DNA from: Syntrophomonadaceae bacterium
GTDB lineage: Bacteria; Bacillota; PH28-bin88
Direction: 5' to 3'
Length of the DNA: 60,516 nt
Assembly (NCBI GenBank): GCA_018333865.1
Contig: JAGXSE010000003.1
Coordinates: forward strand, 1-60,516
The notes beneath the pieces are model-generated. The model ran no database searches. It was given only the letters and a program-made list of their open reading frames with translations, and had not been told where the DNA came from. Both the position numbers and the translations under genes were made by a program. Shown here in pieces: positions 7,927 to 15,368 of this stretch. The first letter of the stretch is position 1. The number at the start of each line of letters is the position of its first letter.

Positions 7927-9090
7927 ATGTATCAAACAATCAATTTCAGAACGCCAACAATCATATTTGGCATGAACACCTTTGAACAAGTCGGGATCGA
8001 GGCTAAAAAACTGGGGGCCAGCCGGGTATTGCTTGTGACAGGTCCCAATGTCCAGAAGACCGGTCTGGCAGATAGAGCCTTGTCGTTGTTAAAAGCGGAA
8101 TCCATTGAAGTAGAGCTTAATATCCAGGGCAGGAATACCCCCGAACCTTCTGCTTATATCCCGGAAGAGGTGGCGCTGGTAGCCAGGGAAATGAAGGCAG
8201 ACGTAATTATCGGCATGGGTGGGGGCAGCGTTTTGGATGTGGCCAAAATGGCTTCAGCCTTATTGACAAATCCCCTGCGGGTGCGCGATTACTTTGGCAA
8301 AGAGAAAGTGCCCAACCGCGGGAAGCCGACAATCATGATTCCGACAACTGCAGGAACAGGCGCGGAAGTGACCAAACACGCTATTTTTTTAGATGAAGAG
8401 ACAAGTGTTAAAAAAGCAGTGGCTTCCATGGCCCTCTTGCCTAATACGGCTATCGTCGACCCGCTCCTGACGGTAAGTTGCCCGCCTGTTGTCACAGCCA
8501 ATGCTGGAATCGACGCCTTTATCCATGCCGCCGAACCCTTTGTATCGAAAGGGGCTAATCCATTAACCGACAGTATTGCCCTGCGCTCAATGAGCCTGAT
8601 TGCGGAATCTTTAGGCCCGGCCTTTGCCGACGGAGAAAACCTAGATGCGCGGTATAATATGGCGTTGGGGTCCTTAATGTCCGCTCTGGTTTTAAACAAT
8701 TCCGGCACAAGCCTTGTTCATGCATTGGCCTATCCGATTGGCGGAGAGTATCATGTTCCCCACGGTCCCAGTTTAACTTGTCTCATGCTGGCATGCTTTG
8801 ACTATATCATGGTTGCCGCACCGGAAAGGTTTGCTTTGATGGCCGAAGCTATGGGAGAAAATATAACCGGATTGACGACCCGGGAGGCATCCGGATTATC
8901 TCTGGTCGCAATCAGAAATTTCCTGAAAAAGCTCAACCTGCCGGTTAGCTTGACAGACCTTGATATAACCGACAGATCGAGAGTAGATCAGTGGGCAATT
9001 GCCGGGCACGCGGAGCAAAGGCTGTTGTCTAACGCGATCCGTAAGCTTTCGGTTGAGGATGTTAAGATTATTTATCAGAATTCATTTTAA
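7927..9090 (+). CDS. Iron-containing alcohol dehydrogenase
   Basis: 387 residues from ATG 7927 with AAAGGAG upstream. The NAD-binding half has GMGGGSVLDVAKMAS near 95; the metal half has the ligands Asp and His in AGIDAFIHAAEP, His in LVHALAYPIGG and His in YHVPHGPS. The family reduces aldehydes or oxidises alcohols and 2- or 4-hydroxyacids. With a TAXI-TRAP importer, a beta-hydroxyacid dehydrogenase and PanB downstream, it probably acts on an imported hydroxyacid or its semialdehyde; the substrate is not known. Confidence 0.85.
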   Translation: MYQTINFRTPTIIFGMNTFEQVGIEAKKLGASRVLLVTGPNVQKTGLADRALSLLKAESIEVELNIQGRNTPEPSAYIPEEVALVAREMKADVIIGMGGGSVLDVAKMASALLTNPLRVRDYFGKEKVPNRGKPTIMIPTTAGTGAEVTKHAIFLDEETSVKKAVASMALLPNTAIVDPLLTVSCPPVVTANAGIDAFIHAAEPFVSKGANPLTDSIALRSMSLIAESLGPAFADGENLDARYNMALGSLMSALVLNNSGTSLVHALAYPIGGEYHVPHGPSLTCLMLACFDYIMVAAPERFALMAEAMGENITGLTTREASGLSLVAIRNFLKKLNLPVSLTDLDITDRSRVDQWAIAGHAEQRLLSNAIRKLSVEDVKIIYQNSF

Positions 9091-9283
9091 ATAAGAGAAA
9101 AACCTCCAGGGGACAGATGTTACCGGGCCAAGACTCTTTTATAATTTAAATAATCACAGAACACGATGGGATGTCGGTGTTGAAGGACAGAAAAAATAGA
9201 TTAAGGAGGGATCGGCAGGGCTTATTTTCTGCGCTCGCAGGTGGTATCAAAATAATTTGGCTTAGGGAGGGAGATTGGATACT

Positions 9284-10609
9284 ATGAAAAATTGGAAAAA
9301 ATTTATTGGCATGCTGGTTCTCGTCTTGCTAACGGTATTGATGGTGTTTGCTTTAGGCGGCTGTGGCCAGCCAGTTACTCAGGCTCCGGCTCCAGCACCG
9401 GCACCGGCACCGGCTCCGGCACCAACTCCGGCACCGGCACCGGCTCCAGCTCCAACTCCGGCACCGGCCCCGACTCCGGCACCGACCCCGACTCCGGCAC
9501 CGACCCCGACTCCGGCACCGGCCCCGACTCCGGCACCGGCCCCGACTCCGGCACCGACCCCGACTCCGGCACCGACCCCGACTCCGGCACCGGCCCCGAC
9601 TCCGGCACCGACCCCGACTCCAGCACCGGCACCGGCAGCTCCTGGGGCAATAAGACCGCCAGCACCGGCACCGGCTCCGGCCCCGGCTCCTGCTCCGGCA
9701 CCAGCCCCGGCTCCAACCCCGGGTAGAAAACTGCAAATATCTTTCGGCGGCAGTGCGCCGGGCGGCGTTTTCTTTTATATGGTTGGCGCCCTGGCCTCCC
9801 TGTTGAACGAAAAGATCCCTGAAATAAACGTGACCAACGTTGCTTCCGGCGGCGGCGTGGATAATGCCACCAGAGTTGCCAGGGGTGAGTTTGATTTTGG
9901 TTTGACCCACAGCGCCCTGGTCTATGAGATCTGGCACGCTAAAGGAACATATGCCGGCCGGGGTGCCTTGGGCAGATCTGTAACTGGAATGGTTAAAGCC
10001 TACGACAGCCCGCATTATTTTACGGTTCTGCAAGAATCGGGCTTTACAAAAATGTCTGATTTAGAGGGCAGAAGAATAGCAGTTGGCCCTGCCGGTTCCG
10101 GTGCCCAATTTCATTCCAACTTGATCTTAAATGCTTTGGATCTTGGCGGTGTGCAGGAATTCCTGGCTTTTGCAGACGCGCCTTTCGCTTTAAGGGAGAG
10201 AAGGGTGGCAGCAATAGGGACCAGCGGCGCGCCCCACGCATCTATAACTGAGCTTTCCCATACTTCAAACATCAGAGTGCTCCCTTTTTCCGATCAGGAA
10301 ATGGATGTGCTTCAACGGGTAATGCCGTTCTATACCAGGGGTAAATTGCCCAGGACTATGTACAGGGGTATGACCGAGGACGTGCAGGTGCCTATTGTTG
10401 CTATCTATATGATCGCCAACAACAAAGTCCCTGCTCACATAGTAGAAAGAATCATGGAGGTCATGCTAGATCCCGCCAACAGGGCTCGCTTGGTGCAAGG
10501 TCACCCGCTTTGGGCTGAAATGATACCGGATTCCAAAAACTTCGAAGCTCTCGGACCCCCCATTCACCCAGGGGCCAAAGCGTATTTTGATAAAAAAGGG
10601 ATCAGGTAA
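9284..10609 (+). CDS. TAXI-family TRAP solute-binding lipoprotein with a 113-residue Ala-Pro linker
   Basis: A lipoprotein signal peptide ends in LGGC (Cys 27 from ATG 9284; an in-frame TTG at 9275 is also possible). Then come about 113 residues made almost only of Ala, Pro and Thr. The binding domain starts at RKLQISFGGSAPGG and has typical TAXI features: VASGGGVDNATRVARGEFD and GRRIAVGPAGSGAQFHSN. TAXI proteins deliver carboxylates such as 2-oxoglutarate or glutamate to a fused TRAP permease, here the next gene. The linker should hold the receptor well away from the membrane, perhaps across the cell wall; that role is inferred. Confidence 0.9.
   Translation: MKNWKKFIGMLVLVLLTVLMVFALGGCGQPVTQAPAPAPAPAPAPAPTPAPAPAPAPTPAPAPTPAPTPTPAPTPTPAPAPTPAPAPTPAPTPTPAPTPTPAPAPTPAPTPTPAPAPAAPGAIRPPAPAPAPAPAPAPAPAPAPTPGRKLQISFGGSAPGGVFFYMVGALASLLNEKIPEINVTNVASGGGVDNATRVARGEFDFGLTHSALVYEIWHAKGTYAGRGALGRSVTGMVKAYDSPHYFTVLQESGFTKMSDLEGRRIAVGPAGSGAQFHSNLILNALDLGGVQEFLAFADAPFALRERRVAAIGTSGAPHASITELSHTSNIRVLPFSDQEMDVLQRVMPFYTRGKLPRTMYRGMTEDVQVPIVAIYMIANNKVPAHIVERIMEVMLDPANRARLVQGHPLWAEMIPDSKNFEALGPPIHPGAKAYFDKKGIR
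9383..9721 (+). repeat. GC-rich minisatellite coding for the Ala-Pro linker
   Basis: Tandem 6-base (GCTCCG, GCACCG) and 18-base (like CCGACTCCGGCACCGACC) units fill 339 bases. The repeat leaves several other frames open on both strands, producing false ORFs. Such a tract is expected to change length by slippage or recombination in multiples of six bases, so it stays in frame. Confidence 0.9.
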
Positions 10610-10624
10610 TCAGCTGATGTTGTC

Positions 10625-10653
10625 GGAGATGCTTGCGTTACGCAGGCATCTCC
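10625..10653 (+). other. Intercistronic hairpin between receptor and permease
   Basis: GGAGATGC-T-TGCG and CGCA-G-GCATCTCC pair around a TTA loop. No T run follows, so full termination is unlikely. Such hairpins often protect the upstream mRNA and raise receptor over permease synthesis. Confidence 0.6.
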
Positions 10654-10687
10654 GCAGCAAAAATAGCGGCGAAGGAGTTTAGTTGAC

Positions 10688-12571
10688 ATGGAAACAAGAA
10701 AACTGCAAGGGTTATGGAAGCCTGCATTTCGCTGGATGGCAATTGCCTTTTCCCTGGTATTTTTATATTCGGCGGGGATTGGTCTGGTAGCCACTGAGGT
10801 TACCAGGGGCATGTATATCATGTTTAACCTGCTTTTATGCTTTATGCTTTATCCCTTGGCGCGCGGCAAGGGCGGAGGGAATAAGGTTCCCTTTTATGAC
10901 ATCGTTTTAATTGCACTTACTGTAATCGTGTGTGGTTACTGGATACTGGAGTTCAGGGAATATAACAGCGTCCGCATTGGTTTCCCAACATTTTGGGACA
11001 CTTTTTTTGGCTGGATAGCGATAGTACTAGTTTTTGAGGCTACCAGGAGGGTAATGGGCAATGTTCTGCTAGCTGTGGGCCTGGTCTTTTTCTTGCAGCT
11101 TTTATTTGGGCCTTACCTCCCTGGTGTCTTGGCCCACAGGGGTTTCAGCATTGATCGGATTGTTGAGTTTAACTACAGCACCATGGAGGGGATCTTTGGG
11201 CTGATTACCCATACCTTTGCCGTATTTGTTTTGCCTTTTATTATTTTAGGCGCCTTTTTCGAGAAATCCGGAGCCGGCACATTTTTTATCAGACTGGCCT
11301 TGTCATTAACCCGGGGTTGGGTTGGCGGGCCGGCGAAGGTAGCCGTTCTTGCCAGCGCCCTCTTTGGGTCGATCAGCGGCAGTTCGGTGGCAAACGTTGT
11401 AGCAACAGGAGCTTTTACCATCCCCATGATGAAACGGGTCGGCTTTAGGCCTCATACGGCAGGGGCGATAGAGGCGGCGGCCTCTACCGGCGGGCAGTTC
11501 CTTCCGCCGGTAATGGGGGCAGGCGCCTTCCTTTTGGCTACACTGACGGAAACATCTTACGCCAAAATTGCGTTAATGAGCATAATTCCTGCCTTGCTCT
11601 ATTTTTACTGGGTTGGCTGCGCGGTGCATTTCGAGGCCAAGCGTTATAATGTGGGCAATTTGCCTGATGATGAAATCCCCACTTTTAAAGAAACCATGAA
11701 AGAGGGCTGGGTATTTTTTATTCCTCTGGCCATAATAGCGGTCTTTTTAATTCTGGGTTATTCACCGGCCCTGGCTGCCTTTTGGGCCATCATCGCCTGT
11801 ATAGTATTGAGCTGGGCCAGAAAAGAAACCAGGATGGGATTTACTGATATTTTAGATGCCCTGGAACTAGGAGGCAAACAAAACGTATCCGTAGGTGCTG
11901 TTATCGGCATGTTGGGCATTATTATGGGAGGTATTGTCCTGGCAGGGCTGGGGACTAAGTTTGGTGAACTAGTGGTCTCTCTTTCAGGCGGAATCCTCTT
12001 TTTCAGCATCTTCTTAACCGGAATTGTCGGGATCTTCATCGGGATGGGAGCCACCCAAACAGCGACCTATCTTCTTTTATCCTTAATTGTCGTCCCGGGA
12101 CTGGTAGTGTTTGGAGTAGACCCTGTCATTGCTCATCTGGTTGCTTTCTGGTTTTCCGGCCTTTCCAATGTAACGCCGCCGGTGTGTGTTTCAGCCTATG
12201 CCGGCGCGGCTATTGCCAAGGCCGACCCGATGCAGACAGGATGGGCCGGGGTCAAGTACAGCCTGATGATCTTTATCTTGCCCTTTACATTTATTTACTT
12301 CCCGGAAATCTTATTAAAAGGAGACAGCCTTTGGCAGACTGTGTTTTTTGTGGCGGGCCTGTTGATTGCCATGCCGGCTTTTGCAGCAGGGCTGCAGGGA
12401 TATTTTATTAAAAACCTGAACATCGTCGAGCGAGTGTTGATGATGGCTGCGGGAATTGCCCTTTTTGTCCCTGAGTTTATCACCAGCATATCAGGACTGT
12501 TGATTATTGCCCTGGTCTATCTTAAACAGCGAAGGGAAAAGGGGATGGACAACAACATCACACCTGCCTAA
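10688..12571 (+). CDS. TRAP transporter permease, fused small and large subunits (DctQM type)
   Basis: 627 residues and about 16-18 membrane segments. The first four helices correspond to DctQ; the rest is DctM, with GGPAKVAVLASALFGSISGS, VVATGAFTIPMMKRVGF and AASTGGQFLPPVMGAGAF, the hallmark of TAXI-linked fused permeases. It imports the ligand brought by the preceding receptor using a sodium gradient. ATG 10688 has AAGGAG eleven bases upstream. A dehydrogenase follows 42 bases later in the same operon. Confidence 0.92.
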   Translation: METRKLQGLWKPAFRWMAIAFSLVFLYSAGIGLVATEVTRGMYIMFNLLLCFMLYPLARGKGGGNKVPFYDIVLIALTVIVCGYWILEFREYNSVRIGFPTFWDTFFGWIAIVLVFEATRRVMGNVLLAVGLVFFLQLLFGPYLPGVLAHRGFSIDRIVEFNYSTMEGIFGLITHTFAVFVLPFIILGAFFEKSGAGTFFIRLALSLTRGWVGGPAKVAVLASALFGSISGSSVANVVATGAFTIPMMKRVGFRPHTAGAIEAAASTGGQFLPPVMGAGAFLLATLTETSYAKIALMSIIPALLYFYWVGCAVHFEAKRYNVGNLPDDEIPTFKETMKEGWVFFIPLAIIAVFLILGYSPALAAFWAIIACIVLSWARKETRMGFTDILDALELGGKQNVSVGAVIGMLGIIMGGIVLAGLGTKFGELVVSLSGGILFFSIFLTGIVGIFIGMGATQTATYLLLSLIVVPGLVVFGVDPVIAHLVAFWFSGLSNVTPPVCVSAYAGAAIAKADPMQTGWAGVKYSLMIFILPFTFIYFPEILLKGDSLWQTVFFVAGLLIAMPAFAAGLQGYFIKNLNIVERVLMMAAGIALFVPEFITSISGLLIIALVYLKQRREKGMDNNITPA

Positions 12572-12613
12572 ATAAGCAAGGACATTAAAAAACTGCTTTG
12601 GAAGGGAAAGGCT

Positions 12614-13507
12614 ATGAAAAAGATAGGTTTTATCGGGCTTGGCATCATGGGCGGCCCCATGGCGGGACACTTGTTAAATGCCGGTTATGAGATGACGGTT
12701 TATAACCGTACCTTAAGCAAAGCCAAACCGCTGGCGGAGAAGGGCGCAAAAATTGCCGCCTCTCCTGCCGATGTAGCCAGAGACAGCGAAGTTGTGATCA
12801 TCATGGTTAAAGCCGATGCCGAAGTACAGGAGGTACTTTGGGGAGAAAAAGGGGTGGTGGCGGGGGCCGCTCCTGCTCTGACCGTTATCAACAGCAGCAC
12901 AATATCGCCTAAGACCAGCATCAAACTGGCCCAGGAACTGCCGCGCTATGGAATCGAGATCCTGGATGCACCGGTGACCGGCAGTGGTGTGCAAGCCAGA
13001 GAAGCCAAGCTTACGTTCATGGCAGGAGGAAAAAAAGAAGTCTTTTCGGACTGCCTGCCTCTTTTCCATGTTATGGGTAAGCAGGCCTTTTACATGGGCC
13101 AGAGCGGAACTGGATCCTATGCCAAGATTGCAAATAATGTGATGCTGGCAATAAATCTTCTTTCTGTGGCCGAAGGGCTTACGATTGCCACTAAAGCAGG
13201 TATCGATCCGGAAACCTTTGCCCAGGTTGTTGCCGGCGGCGGAGCGCGGAGCGGGATGCTGGAAACAAAAACCCCCAAAATAGTTAAGCGTGATTTTAGT
13301 CCAGCCTTTGGGACAGCCATGCTTTATAAAGACCTGGGATTGGCCTATGACCTGGCCAAGGAGCTGGAGGTTCCGACCCCGGTTCTTGCGGCAGCCAGAG
13401 AGGTGATCAGGATTGCACTGAATAAGGGGCTGGCTGAGGAAGATGTCTGTTCGGTAGTCAAATGCTACGAAGAATGGGCCGGAATCAGGATTCGGCAAAG
13501 GGAATAA
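12614..13507 (+). CDS. Beta-hydroxyacid dehydrogenase (3-hydroxyisobutyrate / tartronate semialdehyde type)
   Basis: 297 residues. It shows GFIGLGIMGGPMAGHLL (NAD(P) site and family signature), the substrate loop DAPVTGSGVQAREAKL and the catalytic lysine in GSYAKIANNVM. Members oxidise 3-hydroxyisobutyrate, D-glycerate or related acids to semialdehydes, or the reverse. It follows the TAXI-TRAP permease, so it likely processes the imported compound or its product. The ketopantoate reductase reaction is another possibility given PanB next to it, though that enzyme belongs to a different family. Confidence 0.85.
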   Translation: MKKIGFIGLGIMGGPMAGHLLNAGYEMTVYNRTLSKAKPLAEKGAKIAASPADVARDSEVVIIMVKADAEVQEVLWGEKGVVAGAAPALTVINSSTISPKTSIKLAQELPRYGIEILDAPVTGSGVQAREAKLTFMAGGKKEVFSDCLPLFHVMGKQAFYMGQSGTGSYAKIANNVMLAINLLSVAEGLTIATKAGIDPETFAQVVAGGGARSGMLETKTPKIVKRDFSPAFGTAMLYKDLGLAYDLAKELEVPTPVLAAAREVIRIALNKGLAEEDVCSVVKCYEEWAGIRIRQRE

Positions 13508-13537
13508 TTTCCTGCCGCTTTCCGGATTAGAATAATC

Positions 13538-13568
13538 TGGACAAAAACATACCCGGATGTGGTAAGAT
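13538..13568 (+). promoter_or_regulatory. Possible promoter of panB
   Basis: TGGACA at 13538-13543 and TAAGAT at 13563-13568 with a 19-base spacer. The boxes and spacer are not ideal, but the site lies just before the structured leader. Confidence 0.35.
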
Positions 13569-13597
13569 AGAAGCGTCGATGCAGTTAAGAAGCGGCT

Positions 13598-13660
13598 CAG
13601 CTAGCTATAAAGTGCAGCATAAGCTGCATTCCCTGCCTGCTGCTGGCGGGGACCTAGCTG
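13598..13660 (+). promoter_or_regulatory. Three-way-junction RNA leader of panB
   Basis: CAGCTAG (13598-13604) pairs with CTAGCTG (13654-13660) and encloses two hairpins: TGCAGC/GCTGCA (13613-13628) and CCCTGCC/GGCGGGG (13631-13651). The structure ends about ten bases before the GGAGGAG ribosome binding site. It does not match a riboswitch I know. Confidence 0.45.
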
Positions 13661-13686
13661 AAAATTATTTTGGAGGAGTGTGTGCA

Positions 13687-14541
13687 ATGGCAAAAAAGAC
13701 TATTCATGATTTTAACCAGATGGTTGCGTCCGGCACAAAGATTGTTTACCTGACAGCCTACGACTATCTCACTGCCAAGATGCAGGAAAAAGCGGGAGTA
13801 GACATGATTTTAGTCGGCGACTCCCTGGGCATGGTCAGCCTTGGTTACGACACCACCTTTCCGGTGACCATGGACGACATGATCCGCCACTGCCAGGCAG
13901 TAAGAAGAGGCGCGCCGAATACCTTTATCGTCGGGGATATGCCCTACATGTCGTATCAGGCTTCCGACGAGCAGGCCATTGCCAATGCCGGCAGGTTTGT
14001 TAAGGAGGCATTGGTGGATGCTGTCAAGTTAGAAGGTGGCGGCCCAATGATCGCCAGCAGAATAAAGGCCATCCAGCAGGCTGGAATCCTGGTTATGGCT
14101 CATATCGGCTTAACCCCCCAATTCATGGGCCAGATCGGGGGTTACAAGGCACAGGGCCGCAGTGCCGGGGACGCGCTGAAACTGGTTAACCAGGCCAAGA
14201 TTGTAGAAGAAGCGGGAGCCTTCAGTATTCTGGTCGAAGGAGTGCCCTCCGCAGTTGGCAAGGCCATTACCGAAAGAGCTGGCATCCCAATTCTCGGGAT
14301 CGGGGCCGGACCCTATACCCACGGGCAATTGCTGATCTATGCCGATATGGTGGGGTTTTATGATAACTTTACGCCCAAGTTTGTGAAGAAGTATGCTAAC
14401 GTAGGCGAGGTTCTGGTAAAGGCTTTTAAAGACTATGCCGAGGATGTGCGGACGGGCCAGTTCCCGGTTGACGGAGAACATACTTATAAGATGAAAGACG
14501 AAGAAGTAAAAGAATTGCTTGCTTTGTTGGAAAACAAATAG
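13687..14541 (+). CDS. panB: 3-methyl-2-oxobutanoate hydroxymethyltransferase
   Basis: 284 residues from ATG 13687, with GGAGGAG upstream. Conserved PanB stretches are IVYLTAYDYLTAKM, LVGDSLGMVSLGYDTTFPVT (metal-binding Asp) and DMPYMSYQ, and VKLEGG. The enzyme moves a hydroxymethyl group from methylene-tetrahydrofolate to 2-oxoisovalerate, the first step to pantothenate, and is reversible. The usual partners panC and panD are not in the window; instead it follows a catabolic transporter and dehydrogenase cluster. It may simply be a lone biosynthetic gene, or act in the degrading direction. Confidence 0.92.
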   Translation: MAKKTIHDFNQMVASGTKIVYLTAYDYLTAKMQEKAGVDMILVGDSLGMVSLGYDTTFPVTMDDMIRHCQAVRRGAPNTFIVGDMPYMSYQASDEQAIANAGRFVKEALVDAVKLEGGGPMIASRIKAIQQAGILVMAHIGLTPQFMGQIGGYKAQGRSAGDALKLVNQAKIVEEAGAFSILVEGVPSAVGKAITERAGIPILGIGAGPYTHGQLLIYADMVGFYDNFTPKFVKKYANVGEVLVKAFKDYAEDVRTGQFPVDGEHTYKMKDEEVKELLALLENK

Positions 14542-14555
14542 AGAGCACAAGTGAT

Positions 14556-14598
14556 GTACCGAAAGCCTGCCCCTTAAATGGGGGAATGCTTTCGGTAC
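14556..14598 (+). terminator. Strong hairpin after panB
   Basis: GTACCGAAAGC at 14556-14566 pairs perfectly with GCTTTCGGTAC at 14588-14598. Only a weak T-rich tail (AATTGTTCT) follows, so it is a probable but untypical terminator. The rest of the gap to 14823 shows nothing further. Confidence 0.55.
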
Positions 14599-14823
14599 AA
14601 TTGTTCTGGCGATATTTAAAAGAATTGGCAGCAAACTCATGGCTGTGATAGCGATTTTTGAGCCTCAAGTTAGTTTCAAAAAAATAACAAAAAAAAAGGA
14701 TATTTGTTGTCGCTGCAGAATACATATTCACTGCTGAAAGATGCCCTGGTTTTTTGCTTGGGTCATTTTAAAAGAAAAAAGCAATAATGCAAGCGCGTTC
14801 AAGATACAAATAATCGATGGAGG

Positions 14824-15342
14824 GTGGCAATAATAAGGGATTTATACTTGGCAAAATTAAGAGATCGATACGGCAGGTTCCATGATGTGAAGGAGCAGCC
14901 TCCCGGCCTTCCGGTTAACCTGGATTTGTATGCCCACTTTTATCAAACCAACCAGAGATATTTCGGCAGCAAAAAAATATCCTTGTGGCGTCTAGATAAC
15001 GAAGAACACTGCCTTGTCAAAGGGTTCGAAGAGATAGATAAGTCTATTATTGTGCAAATGTCGGACCTGCTCAAAGAAGCTGTCGGCCAACTGGTTAATC
15101 CTCACCCGGACCACATGAAAACTGTAATCACTGGCGTGATGCTCGCCTCCAATCCTCTAGCCGCTGAACTGAAACCTATTATTGAAAAATTTAACTATCG
15201 AAAGGTTTATAAGATATACTTATACGGGTGGGCGGAAGTAAGGCTCATGGTATTGGATTTATCATCAAGGCAGGTCCTGTGTAATCCGGCGGGAAAGGAG
15301 GTAAAAAAATTTTACGAGGGCCTGTTAGTCGGTGATAGATAG
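14824..15342 (+). CDS. Conserved-looking protein of unknown function next to cstA
   Basis: 172 residues, soluble, without signal peptide or membrane helix. I see YFGSKKISLWRLDNEEHCLV and a C-terminal YKIYLYGWAEVRLMVLDLSS, resembling a Firmicute family of unknown function (perhaps DUF8052; not certain). GTG 14824 has a poorly spaced ribosome binding site; TTG 14848 with AAGGGA seven bases upstream is an alternative. The stop lies 26 bases before cstA, so both are likely co-transcribed. Confidence 0.65.
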   Translation: MAIIRDLYLAKLRDRYGRFHDVKEQPPGLPVNLDLYAHFYQTNQRYFGSKKISLWRLDNEEHCLVKGFEEIDKSIIVQMSDLLKEAVGQLVNPHPDHMKTVITGVMLASNPLAAELKPIIEKFNYRKVYKIYLYGWAEVRLMVLDLSSRQVLCNPAGKEVKKFYEGLLVGDR

Positions 15343-15368
15343 AAAAAAGTAATGGGAGGGAAGGTTTA

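Noticed and set aside
9171-9287. 38-codon frame overlapping the TAXI receptor start by ATGA
   Set aside because: The overlap looks operon-like, but there is no ribosome binding site and the composition is not protein-like.
9292-10033. Several long open frames over the Ala-Pro tract on both strands (Arg-, Gly-Thr- and Glu-rich products)
   Set aside because: They arise because six-base GC-rich repeats contain no stop in most frames; they lack ribosome binding sites and overlap the receptor gene fully. The same applies at 28077-28550 and 34715-35061.
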